Notes: generated from the sequence alone by a model not told the origin. 64,000 nucleotides of DNA from Microbacterium sp. zg-Y818 (GCF_030246905.1 NZ_CP126741.1:2790001-2854000); one strand, 5' to 3'; numbered from the stretch's first letter, positions 50,409 through 59,332 are shown. Program-made: numbers and translations.

Positions 50409-51410
50409 GTGGCGACGATCCGGGATGTAGCACGGCTGGCAGGGGTGTCCGCAGGGACGGTGAGCAACGTGCTCAATCGCCCATCGTATGTACGGCAGGA
50501 GACCCGCGACCGAGTTCTCCGAGCGATCGAAGAACTCCAGTTCGTCCCCGACCAGAGTTCCCGGCAATTCCGTGCCGGACGCACGCGCACAATCGGGATC
50601 GCGGTGGCGAACCTCGACAACCCGTTCTTCGTCGATGTGGCGCTCGGCGCAGAGCAACTCAGCCATGAGTTGGGACTCGGCGTCGTCGTGTGCAACAGCG
50701 CATACGATGCGGTGCGGGAGTCGCAGAACCTGGATCTCCTGGTGCAGCAGCGTGTGCAGGGGATCATCATCTCCCCCGTCGACGAGAACAGTTCGCGACT
50801 GGAGATGCTCCGAGACCGCGGCGTACCCATGGTCTTCGTCGACCGTGTAGGCGACGATCGCGACTGCTGGTCCGTCGTCGTCGATGACCGACACGGTGGA
50901 CGCGCGGGCGCCCAGCACCTGATCGACCGCGGTCACCAGCGCATCGCCTACCTGGGCCACCCGCATCACTCACAGAAGGTACGGATGCGCTACGACGGCG
51001 CGCGCGAGATGATCGATCGCACTGCGGGGGACATCACACTCGAACTCGTCGCCACCGAGTCGTGGACTGTCGAGGAGGGGCGCGCGGCCGGCAGGGCCCT
51101 GCTCGCGCGGAAGCCGGACAAGCGACCGACCGCCATCTTGTGCGCGAACGACGTCCTCGCACTCGGCCTGCTCCAGGCGGTGACGCACGGGGGCCTTCGC
51201 GTGCCGGAGGACCTCGCGATCGTCGGCTACGACAACGTCGTTTGGTCCGAGGTGGGCGCCGTACCGCTCACCACCGTGGCGCAACCGCGTGCACAGCTGG
51301 GCCGGACGGCCGTCGAGATGATCATGCACCTCATCGACAGCCCGCAGCGAAGCCCTCGGACGAATCATGTCGTCCTCGAGCCCGAACTGGTCGTGCGCGA
51401 CTCGACCTGA
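50409..51410 (+). CDS. LacI-family regulator of the ABC-importer/cupin operon
   Basis: A 333-residue LacI protein. ATIRDVARLAGVSAGTVSNVLNRPSY is the DNA-reading head; FVPDQSSRQFRAGRT the hinge; VANLDNPFFVDVALGAE and YDNVVWSEVGAVPLTTVAQP belong to the sensor domain. Start GTG 50409, the only in-frame start near the helix-turn-helix, with a GGGGGC stretch upstream. It is convergent with the ABC operon, but its own promoter and the operon promoter (58378-58409) share the same palindrome, which marks it as the regulator of that operon. Confidence 0.85.
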   Translation: MATIRDVARLAGVSAGTVSNVLNRPSYVRQETRDRVLRAIEELQFVPDQSSRQFRAGRTRTIGIAVANLDNPFFVDVALGAEQLSHELGLGVVVCNSAYDAVRESQNLDLLVQQRVQGIIISPVDENSSRLEMLRDRGVPMVFVDRVGDDRDCWSVVVDDRHGGRAGAQHLIDRGHQRIAYLGHPHHSQKVRMRYDGAREMIDRTAGDITLELVATESWTVEEGRAAGRALLARKPDKRPTAILCANDVLALGLLQAVTHGGLRVPEDLAIVGYDNVVWSEVGAVPLTTVAQPRAQLGRTAVEMIMHLIDSPQRSPRTNHVVLEPELVVRDST

Positions 51411-51416
51411 CACGAA

Positions 51417-51455
51417 AGGGGGGCGGATGCCGCTCGCGCGCGCATCCGTCCCCCT
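51417..51455. terminator. Bidirectional terminator
   Basis: AGGGGGGCGGATGC (51417-51430) pairs with GCATCCGTCCCCCT (51442-51455) at 13 of 14 positions with an 11-nt loop, between the convergent LacI and substrate-binding-protein genes. On the minus strand it is followed by CTTTC. Confidence 0.7.
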
Positions 51456-51468
51456 CTCCCCGTCCGGC

Positions 51469-52458
51469 CTAGAAGGCAGGCTCGATGTCGTCCACGTTGT
51501 CGATCGTGACCACCGTCAGCGGGATCGGCAGACGCGCATCCACGGTCTCGCCGTCGGCGACCTTCAGGATCGTGGTCAGAGCGAGCGCTCCGTCCTCGAC
51601 CGGCGACTGCAGGATCGTCGCGTAGAAGTGACCGGCCTTGATGGACTCGAAGGCGTCCGCCTGGCCGTTGATGCCCACGATGGCCGGGATGTCGTCGAGA
51701 TTGCGACCCGACTCGGTCCACGCGTCGATGAAACCGCGCGCCATCGTGTCATCGGCAGCGTACACGCCGTCGATGTCGTCGCCGAAGCGCGTGATGAGGT
51801 CGCGGCTCGCGACGAGCGCCTTCTGCTGGTCGAAGTCGGCGTTCACCGACTGGAGAATTTCGATCTCGGAGCCGAGCTCCTCCAGGCGATCGGTGAACCC
51901 GTCGCTGCGCCCGATGCTCGTGCCGTTGCCGGCTTGACCCGCGATGATCACGACCTTGCCCTGGGCACCGAGTACGTCAGTCATCGCGTCCGCTGACAGC
52001 ACGCCTTCCTCATAGACGTCGGGGCCGGTGAAGCTCGCCACGAGCTCAAGGGCTTCATCGTCCATCGGAGAGTTGATGAGCACGACGGGAATCTGCGCCG
52101 ACTGTGCCTGGATCAGACCGGGGATATAGGCCTGCGGGTCGAGGGGCCAGAGCACAATGCCGTCGGGGCTGCGTCCGACGCAGGTCGAGAGCTGCTCGGT
52201 GCCCTTCTGGACGTCGAAGTCCTGGCTGAGCATCGTGACCTTCGCGCCCGCCTCGTCGGCGGCAGCGAGGAACGCTTCGTTGGCGGGCGTCGCGTAGGCG
52301 TGCGATTCCGCCGCCGTGATGTAGCAGATCTCCTTGCCTGCCCCCGAGGCATCGCCGTCCGACGAGCCGGATCCCGTGTCTCCCGAGCCGGCGCAGGCTG
52401 TGAGCAGCATCGCCGCTGCCAGCACGGCTCCGCCGAGCAGGTACTTGTTCTTCATCAT
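51469..52458 (-). CDS. Sugar ABC transporter substrate-binding lipoprotein
   Basis: A 329-residue ribose/rhamnose-type (PBP1) binding protein. Lipoprotein signal peptide with lipobox LTAC (Cys22), then a Gly/Ser/Asp linker of about 18 residues. EICYITAAESHAYATPANEAFLAAADEAGAKV is the first lobe; DGIVLWPLDPQAYIPGL and GINGQADAFESIKAG are the usual ligand-lobe blocks. It overlaps the permease gene by 4 bp (TCAT 52455-52458) and is the last gene of the importer operon. Substrate not known; an aldose such as L-rhamnose or a rarer sugar. Confidence 0.88.
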   Translation of the reverse strand: MMKNKYLLGGAVLAAAMLLTACAGSGDTGSGSSDGDASGAGKEICYITAAESHAYATPANEAFLAAADEAGAKVTMLSQDFDVQKGTEQLSTCVGRSPDGIVLWPLDPQAYIPGLIQAQSAQIPVVLINSPMDDEALELVASFTGPDVYEEGVLSADAMTDVLGAQGKVVIIAGQAGNGTSIGRSDGFTDRLEELGSEIEILQSVNADFDQQKALVASRDLITRFGDDIDGVYAADDTMARGFIDAWTESGRNLDDIPAIVGINGQADAFESIKAGHFYATILQSPVEDGALALTTILKVADGETVDARLPIPLTVVTIDNVDDIEPAF

Positions 52459-53516
52459 GTGATCGTCCTTTCGTTCTCTTGTGTGGTGTCTTGCTGCGCG
52501 TCGCCAGTGCGCCGCCGAATGCGTCGCGCGAGTGCCGGCAGGGAGAGGTCGACACCCTGCTTGGAAAAGGTGAAGCGGTCGAGCAGGATCAGGAGTAGCA
52601 GGATGCAGCCCGTCGCAATGCTCTGCACGTACGCGGGCACGCTCTGGTACTCCATCGCGGTCGTGAGCGCCGCGAGGGTGAGCAGGCCGCCGAGCGTGCC
52701 GAGCGCGGAACCGACACCGCCCTCGAGGCGGGTGCCTCCGATCACGACGGCCGCGATCGCGGTGAGCACGATCGTGTCCCCGAACATGGGCGATCCGGTG
52801 TTGGACGCGATGCTGAACGTGACGCCCGCCACGCCTGCCATCGTGCCGCTGAAGACGAAGGCTCCGAACAGGTAAGCATTGGAGCGGACGCCGCTCGCTG
52901 TCGCGCTCCCGGCGTTGCTTCCCACGGCGAAAACGTTCCGTCCGGCAACGCTCCGCGTGAGCCAGACGTGCAGCAGAAGGATGAGCACGAGAAAGACCAG
53001 CACGCGCGACGACACCGTTCCGGCGACCGGTTGGGTCAGCGGGATGCCGAAGAACGGGTCGATGCCGCTGATCGGGCGGGAGTCGGTGACCAGGTGGCAG
53101 ACCGCCCGGAAGAAGACCATCGTCGCCAGTGTCGCCACGAGCGAGTTGATCTTCAGCACCACGACGAGCAGTCCGTTGACCGCACCCGCGGCCACGGCGA
53201 TCGCGATTCCGACCAGCGCCGCAGGCACCTGACCAAGCGCCGGCTGCAATCCGATCGCGGCGATGCCCGACAGCGCGAGGATCGCCCCTCCCGAGAGATC
53301 GAGTTGACCGGCGATGAGCACGACGGTCAGGCCGATGGCGAGCAGACCCATGGTCGCCACACGGTCGACGCCGAGGCTCAAGGTGCGCGCCTCGAAGAAG
53401 CCCGGCACGAACGAGGCCGACAGCACCAGCGTCGCGACAAGGATGACGACGACGCGGTAGCGCACAAGGCTCAGGAACACGATGCTGTCCGTGACCCGAT
53501 TGGACGACCCGGTCAT
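52455..53516 (-). CDS. Sugar ABC transporter permease (RbsC/RhaP type), 1
   Basis: A 353-residue permease with about 9-10 helices. VDRVATMGLLAIGLTVVLIAGQLDLSGGAILALSG is the family N-terminal pattern (VLIAG-LDLS), and IGGTRLEGGVGSALGTLGG is the late motif of the RbsC group. GRNVFAVGSNAGSATASGV is the loop that contacts the ATPase. Overlaps both neighbours by 4 bp, so it is strictly coupled with permease 2 and the binding protein. Confidence 0.88.
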   Translation of the reverse strand: MTGSSNRVTDSIVFLSLVRYRVVVILVATLVLSASFVPGFFEARTLSLGVDRVATMGLLAIGLTVVLIAGQLDLSGGAILALSGIAAIGLQPALGQVPAALVGIAIAVAAGAVNGLLVVVLKINSLVATLATMVFFRAVCHLVTDSRPISGIDPFFGIPLTQPVAGTVSSRVLVFLVLILLLHVWLTRSVAGRNVFAVGSNAGSATASGVRSNAYLFGAFVFSGTMAGVAGVTFSIASNTGSPMFGDTIVLTAIAAVVIGGTRLEGGVGSALGTLGGLLTLAALTTAMEYQSVPAYVQSIATGCILLLLILLDRFTFSKQGVDLSLPALARRIRRRTGDAQQDTTQENERTIT

Positions 53517-54526
53517 GACTGACCTCCCTTCCGACGCAGGTACACATCGAGCGAGACCGCCGCCACGATGAGCGTCCCTTTCGCGATGCCCTGCACTGCG
53601 GTGGGCACGCCCTGCAGCACGAGAATGTTGTTCAGCAGTGCGACGAACAGCAGCCCGCCGATCGCCCGCGGGATGCTTCCGGAGCCGCCCAGGAGGCTCA
53701 CACCACCCACGACGACGGCCGTGATCGCGTCGAACTCGTAGCCGATGCCGATGCCGGGACGCGCCGTTTGCAGCGTGACGCCCAGAAGGACGCCGGCCAG
53801 CCCCGCAAGACCCGCGGTCAGGACGAATGCCGAACCTCGCGTGAGGAACAGCGGCACAGCGCTGGCGCGCGTCGCGTCCGGGTTCCCGCCGGCGGCATAC
53901 ACCCAACGGCCCAGCGTGGTGCGGGAGAGGACGAGGTGGCCGATGACCGCGACCGCGAGAAAGACCATCACGATCACCGGGATGCCGAAGACGCGTCCGT
54001 TCAGGAAGGCCTGCGCGGCAGGGTCAGTGCCGTAGACGATGACGCCTCCGACGCTCCACTGCGCGATCCCCAGCACGATCGTGCCGACGGCGAGCGTGGT
54101 GATGACCGGGTTGATGCCCGCATAGCCGATGAGCAGTCCGTTGACCACCCCCGCGACCAGTGCGGCGAGGATCGCGACAAGTGCTGCGGGAATCGTGCCG
54201 ATCGTGGGCTGAAGGCCGAGCACGAGGATCGCGCCCACAGCCACCGTGGCAGGAACCGAGAGGTCGGCGAGACCGCGCGTGATGAACACGAAGGTCATTC
54301 CGACGACGATCACGCCGAGGATGGAGATGTTGATGAGGACGTTAGTTAGGTTGCCGATGCTCAGGAACCGGTCCGATAGGAGTGACCCGACGACGAGCAG
54401 AAGCGCGATGCCGACCGGCATCCCGACCCAGGATCCGATGCGGGAGAACGCGCTCCCCTTGGTCAGGCGGTCAACCGAACGCGCCGCGGCGTTCTGTGCC
54501 CGAGTGGGCGCGGTAGACGAGGTCAT
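53513..54526 (-). CDS. Sugar ABC transporter permease (RbsC/RhaQ type), 2
   Basis: A 337-residue permease, the partner of permease 1. NISILGVIVVGMTFVFITRGLADLSVPATVAVGA is the helix 2-3 pattern, GRWVYAAGGNPDATRASAVP the ATPase-contact loop and VGGVSLLGGSGSIPRAIGGL the late motif. Two distinct permeases with one fused ATPase is the arrangement of rhamnose and autoinducer-2/ribose-type importers (heterodimeric channel). It overlaps the ATPase gene by 4 bp. Confidence 0.88.
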   Translation of the reverse strand: MTSSTAPTRAQNAAARSVDRLTKGSAFSRIGSWVGMPVGIALLLVVGSLLSDRFLSIGNLTNVLINISILGVIVVGMTFVFITRGLADLSVPATVAVGAILVLGLQPTIGTIPAALVAILAALVAGVVNGLLIGYAGINPVITTLAVGTIVLGIAQWSVGGVIVYGTDPAAQAFLNGRVFGIPVIVMVFLAVAVIGHLVLSRTTLGRWVYAAGGNPDATRASAVPLFLTRGSAFVLTAGLAGLAGVLLGVTLQTARPGIGIGYEFDAITAVVVGGVSLLGGSGSIPRAIGGLLFVALLNNILVLQGVPTAVQGIAKGTLIVAAVSLDVYLRRKGGQS

Positions 54527-56016
54527 TGCGATGCCTCTCCGGTTGCTGCGTGCATAATGGATCGCTCATCGGCGTCGTCACGGGTGAACTCTGCTGACAC
54601 GCGCCCTTCGGTCAGCACATAGATGCGGTCGCTGACGGCGAGTACCTCGGGAAGCTCCGACGAGATAAGGAGGATGGCCACGCCTCGACCGGCGAGCTCG
54701 CCGATGATCGTGTGGATATCGGCTTTGGCGCCCACGTCCACACCTCGCGTGGGTTCGTCCAGCAGCAGCACGTCTGGCTGCGTGGCCAGCCACTTGGCGA
54801 TGACGACCTTCTGCTGGTTGCCACCGCTGAGCGTGTTGACTGCGCGCTCGACGTCTGGGGGGGACACGCCGAGGGCATTGACCTGCTCCGTGGCGAGCGC
54901 ACGCTCGCGGCGCGAGGAGATCCAGCCCGAGGTGCCCACCTTCGACAGCACGGGCAGCGCGATGTTGTCCCTGATGGATGACTCCGGGATGATCCCGTCG
55001 CGCTTGCGGTCCTCGGGGACGTAAGCGATGCCCGCGTTCACGGCCTGGCGAGGGCTGCGCGCCCGGATATCCGCACCGTTGACCCGGACGGTGCCCGCGT
55101 CGGCCTTGTCCAGACCGAAGACGGCCCGGGCGATTTCGGTGCGGCCCGCCCCGACGAGCCCGGCGAGTCCGACGATCTCGCCGGCCCGAACGGTGAGAGA
55201 GACGCCGTCGAATGCGCCGGCACGGCTCAGGCCGTCGACCTCGAGCACGACCTCGCCGATCGGCACCTCCCGCTTGGGGAAGACGTCGGTGAGCTCGCGC
55301 CCGACCATGAGTGTGATCATCTCGGCGGCGGTGAGACCGGACACCGGCCGGGTGTCGATCTGACGCCCGTCGCGCAGCACGGTGACATGGTCGGCGAGGT
55401 CGAGCACCTCACGTAATCGGTGGCTGATATAGATGATGGCAATGCCATCGGCACGCATCGCGCGCACGACGCGGAAGAGGGCTTGTGCCTCGTGTTCGCT
55501 GAGCGACGAGGTCGGCTCGTCGAGGACCATGATCTTCGGACGGGCGGCATAGGCCTTCGCGATCTCGACCAGCTGCTGCTGACTCACGGTGAGCGATCCC
55601 AGCCGGGCACGCGGATCGATGCGGGCGTCGAGGGCGTCCAGCACCGCTCGCGCAGAATCCAGCAGGCTGCGCCTCCGCACGAACCCCAGCCGGGACGGGG
55701 TCGCTCCGAGCGCGATGTTCTCCGCGACGGTCAGATCGGGAACCAGGTTCAGCTCCTGGTAGACCATGCCGATGCCGCGACGGAGGGCATCGAGCTGGCC
55801 CGCTATGCGAACCCGCTCGCCGGCGAGCTCGATCGTGCCGGTGTCCGGCTGGTAGAGCCCAGCAAGGATCTTCATGAGGGTGGACTTCCCCGCACCGTTC
55901 TCACCGACGATGGCGTGGACTTCACCGGGTGCGACGACGAGGTCCACGTCCGACAGCGCCTTGACGCCGGGAAAGGACTTCGATATCCCCCGCATCTCCA
56001 GGGCAGGCGCACTCAT
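54523..56016 (-). CDS. Sugar ABC transporter ATPase, two nucleotide-binding domains (RbsA/RhaT type)
   Basis: A 497-residue fused ATPase. Domain 1: Walker A GENGAGKST, signature region LTVSQQQLVEIAKA (non-canonical, as in RbsA) and Walker B IMVLDEPTSSL. Domain 2: GLAGLVGAGRTE in place of a full Walker A, signature LSGGNQQKVVIAKWL and Walker B VLLLDEPTRGVDVGAK. Only one complete ATP site per domain pair is expected, as usual in the group. It overlaps permease 2 and the DUF4432 gene by 4 bp each. Confidence 0.9.
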   Translation of the reverse strand: MSAPALEMRGISKSFPGVKALSDVDLVVAPGEVHAIVGENGAGKSTLMKILAGLYQPDTGTIELAGERVRIAGQLDALRRGIGMVYQELNLVPDLTVAENIALGATPSRLGFVRRRSLLDSARAVLDALDARIDPRARLGSLTVSQQQLVEIAKAYAARPKIMVLDEPTSSLSEHEAQALFRVVRAMRADGIAIIYISHRLREVLDLADHVTVLRDGRQIDTRPVSGLTAAEMITLMVGRELTDVFPKREVPIGEVVLEVDGLSRAGAFDGVSLTVRAGEIVGLAGLVGAGRTEIARAVFGLDKADAGTVRVNGADIRARSPRQAVNAGIAYVPEDRKRDGIIPESSIRDNIALPVLSKVGTSGWISSRRERALATEQVNALGVSPPDVERAVNTLSGGNQQKVVIAKWLATQPDVLLLDEPTRGVDVGAKADIHTIIGELAGRGVAILLISSELPEVLAVSDRIYVLTEGRVSAEFTRDDADERSIMHAATGEASQ

Positions 56017-57062
56017 GCCGTCTCCTTTCTCTTCGACCCGCGCACGCGGCTGGGTCCGGCGTGCATCTCCACGGCGTAGGAGACCGATTCGCCCGGCATC
56101 AGCTCCGGCAGCACACCCTCCGCATCCGCGGCGGCGCGGCCCCTGCTCCAGTCGACGTTCACCGGCTCGAGGCCGAGCACGTAGTGCCCCTCGCCGAGCA
56201 TCTTCCACTGGTGCAGCCCGGGCAGCGTGGCGGTGTCGAAGCGGATGGCCAGACGCACGTCGCGCTCCGGGTTGTCGACCGAGACCTCGGCCACACCCTG
56301 CTCGCGGAAGTCGTGCCGGAACACCTGCTCCGCGTACCCGCGCACCGGCGCAGAGATCTCGTGCCAGCTCGCGACACCGGATTCAGCGGCCGCATCCCGA
56401 GGCGTCACCGCTGCGGAAGGTATCCGCAGCACCGCATGCTCCGACAGCAACGGCCATCCCAGATTGCAGTGGTAGAGCACCATGTGCCCGGTCTGTCGCG
56501 CCCCTTCGTTGGTCACGGTATCGAAGATGCGGATGCTCGACCCGCCGAGCGGAGCTTCGATGCGGCGGCGGAGAACGAGGTTCTCGCCGAACACTGCAGC
56601 CTGGCGCACCTCGCCCTCGATGATCAGGGAGTCGTCGCCGACCTGGACCCGGGTGACCGTGGCCGGCACCGAGCTGATGCGACCGTGCATGGGATAGTCC
56701 ACACCGTCGTGCGTGCTCGCAGGCCCGAAGGAATCGAGCCCGCACGTGGTCAGCATGCCGCCGCCGAACGTGCGCAGCCAGTCCGTGCCCACGTCATGAG
56801 TGTGACCAGGAGCCCCGATGCCGACCGGTGAGATCCAGCTGAGGGGCGTCTCGCGGAAAGTGACATGTCCGAGGTCCAGCGCACGATCCGGGTGAACGTC
56901 GAAGCTCAGACCGCCGCCGGTGACGACGCGGAGGCGGCGAGCGCCGCGCGCTGAGCCCTGCGTCTCGACGAACTCGTCGATGCGAGCGATCTGCGCGAGC
57001 GAGCCGATGCGCCTACGCGCCTCGGGGAGGTCAACGCCGAACACTTCCGCTGAATCCGTCAT
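56013..57062 (-). CDS. DUF4432 family, aldose-1-epimerase-like protein
   Basis: A 349-residue protein with the galactose-mutarotase-like beta-sandwich of DUF4432. Blocks: DVHPDRALDLGHVTFRETPLSW, FGGGMLTTCGLDSFGPAS, MHGRISSVPATV and YHCNLGWPLLSE; the histidines in MHGR and YHCN correspond to positions used as catalytic or binding residues in aldose epimerases. KMLGEGHYVLGLEPVN closes the fold. No signal peptide. It sits between the importer ATPase gene and the cupin, so it probably changes the anomer or epimer of the imported sugar. Confidence 0.8.
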   Translation of the reverse strand: MTDSAEVFGVDLPEARRRIGSLAQIARIDEFVETQGSARGARRLRVVTGGGLSFDVHPDRALDLGHVTFRETPLSWISPVGIGAPGHTHDVGTDWLRTFGGGMLTTCGLDSFGPASTHDGVDYPMHGRISSVPATVTRVQVGDDSLIIEGEVRQAAVFGENLVLRRRIEAPLGGSSIRIFDTVTNEGARQTGHMVLYHCNLGWPLLSEHAVLRIPSAAVTPRDAAAESGVASWHEISAPVRGYAEQVFRHDFREQGVAEVSVDNPERDVRLAIRFDTATLPGLHQWKMLGEGHYVLGLEPVNVDWSRGRAAADAEGVLPELMPGESVSYAVEMHAGPSRVRGSKRKETA

Positions 57063-58319
57063 CTACAGGCCCAGCTCTCCACGCTCTGCGGCGAGCTGCG
57101 CGTTTGCTGGGCCGAAGTGCTTGAGGACCACCAGGTCCTCCGTCGCGGATTCGTTCACGATGGTCGTGCCGGCGGCCGCAGCCGATGCAGTCACGAAGAA
57201 CTCGTCAGACGAGAACTGGCCGTATCGGATGGAGCTGATCGCCGCGAGAGACTGGCCGTTGATGGAGCCCCGCCCGCCGACCGCGACAAGCCCGTAGGCG
57301 TCGCCCTCCTCCACTGTGACCGCACCCCCGGGACGCACGGTGAGTTCCTTTGCGCTGAAAGCCGAGGCGCGGTAGGTGATCCACTTCTCGACGTAGTCGG
57401 GGGTCGCGGCACGGGAGCTGGCGACCGTCTCGATGGGCGGAGTGAAGCGGTGGCTCCAGAACTCGGGGTCGACGTTTCGCTCCCAATCGACCAGTTCCAC
57501 GATGAAGTCGAGATCGCCGACGCGGTTGTCGGGGACGTCCTTCCAGAGCAGCTCGTCACCAACCTCGCGGTTGTTCGACCAGGATTCGGTCATCGCGAAG
57601 ACGTCGCAAGCCGCCTGCGGCTCATACGTGCACATGCTGGCGGGCGCGTGGAGGATTCCGGCGGGTACGTCCCACCCCGTGCCCGGTGTGATCCGGTAAG
57701 CCTTCGACAGATCGGTGATGCGGTTGTCTCCGCCGAGGAGGAAGCCGGCAAGCTTCTCACGCAACTGGTCCTTCGTCACCTCGGGGTGCAGCCCGAAGAA
57801 CGTGAACGGGAACTGGCCCCCGTGGTTGTTCATCTGAGGCGGGAAGTAGTAGGCCTCCGGCTTGCCCGGCTTGCCCACGAGTGCCGCGTGCTCGTCACGG
57901 TGATGGATGTGGAAGGGCAGCGGGAATTCGTTGTCGAAGAACTTCGAGTACATCGGCCACAGACCGTGGGAGTCCCACAGACCGCCGATGGCGTCGGCGC
58001 GGAAGTGCGCGATGAACTCGTCGAACGGGATGACGTTGCCGTCGGGGTCGCGCACAAGGCTCAGACCTTCGAACGGGTCGGTGCGCGGGCCGTTCTCGGC
58101 GCGCACCGCACTCGCGAGCCAGCGCTCGTCGATACCGCCTCGGTCCTTGCCGAGCGGGAAGTAATCGTCCGGGTGCAGACGGATGCGGCGGCCCGGCGTG
58201 CAGAACGAGCGCGGCACCCAGGCGGGGGCGAGGGAGAGCACGCCGCCCGATGCGTCCATGGCACGCTCGATGGCCGCCTCTGTGCTCGTCACGTTCTCGT
58301 AGGGCCCGGCGTTCGCCAT
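57063..58319 (-). CDS. Unrecognised cupin protein, phosphomannose-isomerase-like
   Basis: A 418-residue protein that I cannot assign to a named family. Residues about 130-160 read like a class I phosphomannose isomerase metal site: FPLPFHIHHRDEHA (His137, His139, His140), then KPEAYYF (Glu155), and a later PAGILHAPASM with another His near residue 225. A second cupin-like part follows (ELTVRPGGAVTVEEGD, residues about 320-400). A long SWSNNREVGDELLWKDVP loop is its own. It is the first gene of the importer operon, with SD AGGAG, and directly abuts the DUF4432 gene. A ketose/aldose isomerase role for the imported sugar is inferred. No kinase is in the operon. Confidence 0.6.
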   Translation of the reverse strand: MANAGPYENVTSTEAAIERAMDASGGVLSLAPAWVPRSFCTPGRRIRLHPDDYFPLGKDRGGIDERWLASAVRAENGPRTDPFEGLSLVRDPDGNVIPFDEFIAHFRADAIGGLWDSHGLWPMYSKFFDNEFPLPFHIHHRDEHAALVGKPGKPEAYYFPPQMNNHGGQFPFTFFGLHPEVTKDQLREKLAGFLLGGDNRITDLSKAYRITPGTGWDVPAGILHAPASMCTYEPQAACDVFAMTESWSNNREVGDELLWKDVPDNRVGDLDFIVELVDWERNVDPEFWSHRFTPPIETVASSRAATPDYVEKWITYRASAFSAKELTVRPGGAVTVEEGDAYGLVAVGGRGSINGQSLAAISSIRYGQFSSDEFFVTASAAAAGTTIVNESATEDLVVLKHFGPANAQLAAERGELGL

Positions 58320-58364
58320 GTCTCACTCCTTTGTGACGTCATGAAAAGACGCCGCTGTCTGTCA

Positions 58365-58409
58365 ACTGAATCACCTTGGTTCATTGAACCCTGCGCGATT
58401 CAGTGAATC
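58365..58409. promoter_or_regulatory. Double LacI-type operator, GnTTCAnTGAAnC, between importer operon and DeoR
   Basis: GGTTCATTGAACC (58378-58390) and GATTCAGTGAATC (58397-58409) are both perfect 13-bp palindromes with centres 19 bp apart. A further half site, ACTGAATC (58365-58372), pairs with GATTCAGT. They lie 46 bp upstream of the cupin start and 86 bp upstream of the DeoR start, so both directions can be controlled. Confidence 0.75.
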
Positions 58410-58494
58410 TAGCAAAGGTGTCCGGTGCATGCAACAACCTGCGGTCGGACGGGTCGAGTTGTGCGGGAGCCTCCGATAAAGCAATGTCGTCATC

Positions 58495-59256
58495 ATGTCG
58501 ACGACCAGCTCCCTGGACACTGAACGACGCCGACAGGCCCTCACCCACCTGGTGGAGGAGCAGGGCTCCGTGAGCCTCAGTGACGCCGCGGGCGCCTTCG
58601 GCGTCTCGGAGATGACGATTCGCCGCGATCTGCTCGAACTCGAGGCAGCAGGCCTGGTGCGACGCGTGCGGGGCGGCGCGATCCCCCTTCCGGGTCCACA
58701 GCGCTTTAGCGTCCGCAGCAACCTTCAGCGCGAGGCCAAGACCATCATCGCGCAAAAAGCAGTCAGCCTCGTTCCCCGCTCCGGAGCCGTCGCGATGGAC
58801 GCCTCAACGACGGTGGGCGCCCTGGTGGCGGCACTCTCAGGCGATGCAGCCCTCACTGTGGTCACCAACTCGTGGGAGAACTTCTCCGCAGCACGACGCG
58901 CCGGCTTCACGAACGCCATTCTCACCGGCGGCCACGCCGAGGCGTCGACGGACAGCTTCGTCGGACCGGTCGCATGCCGAGCCGCCGCATCGATGACCTA
59001 TGCCGCTCTGTTCACCAGCGCAAGCGGCGTACAGGCCGACCTCGGTTCAATGGACGTCTCCCTCCCGGAGGCGCAGGTGAAACAGGAGTTCGCGCGGAGC
59101 GCGCAACGCGTCGTGCTCCTGCTCGATTCGTCGAAGATCGGCGAGCGCGACGTCGCTCGTAGCTTCTCATGGGATCAGATCGACCTCCTGGTGACGGAAC
59201 TCGAGCCCACGGACCCGCGCGTGGCGTCGTTCAATGACGTGGTCGAGGTGAAGTGA
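58495..59256 (+). CDS. DeoR-family transcriptional regulator
   Basis: A 253-residue sugar-phosphate-responsive regulator. The helix-turn-helix is SLSDAAGAFGVSEMTIRRDLLELEAAGLVRRVRGGA (residues about 22-58). The C-terminal DeoR sensor has VAMDASTTVGALV, VVTNSWENF, LTGGHAEASTDSFVG and LLLDSSKIGER. Start ATG 58495. Divergent from the cupin/importer operon and 76 bp before the rhamnose aldolase gene in the same direction, so it could act on either. The ligand is likely a phosphorylated sugar such as rhamnulose-1-phosphate or its product. Confidence 0.85.
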   Translation: MSTTSSLDTERRRQALTHLVEEQGSVSLSDAAGAFGVSEMTIRRDLLELEAAGLVRRVRGGAIPLPGPQRFSVRSNLQREAKTIIAQKAVSLVPRSGAVAMDASTTVGALVAALSGDAALTVVTNSWENFSAARRAGFTNAILTGGHAEASTDSFVGPVACRAAASMTYAALFTSASGVQADLGSMDVSLPEAQVKQEFARSAQRVVLLLDSSKIGERDVARSFSWDQIDLLVTELEPTDPRVASFNDVVEVK

Positions 59257-59260
59257 ATCG

Positions 59261-59294
59261 TTGCCAAATTGATCATTTCTTGAAATACTTCACA
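59261..59294 (+). promoter_or_regulatory. Aldolase/kinase promoter with rhamnose operator 2
   Basis: -35 TTGCCA (59261-59266), 17-bp spacer, -10 AATACT (59284-59289). The operator TTGAAATACTTCACA (59280-59294) overlaps the -10 and matches the operator at 47938 in all positions but the three central ones. Confidence 0.7.
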
Positions 59295-59332
59295 AGAACT
59301 AACATTGCTCGTCTCGCACAGAGAGTTCCCTC

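Noticed and set aside
59229..59238. GTTCAATGAC resembling the operator GTTCAATGAAC, upstream of rhaEW
   Set aside because: It lies in the end of the DeoR coding sequence and the right half is incomplete; probably chance.
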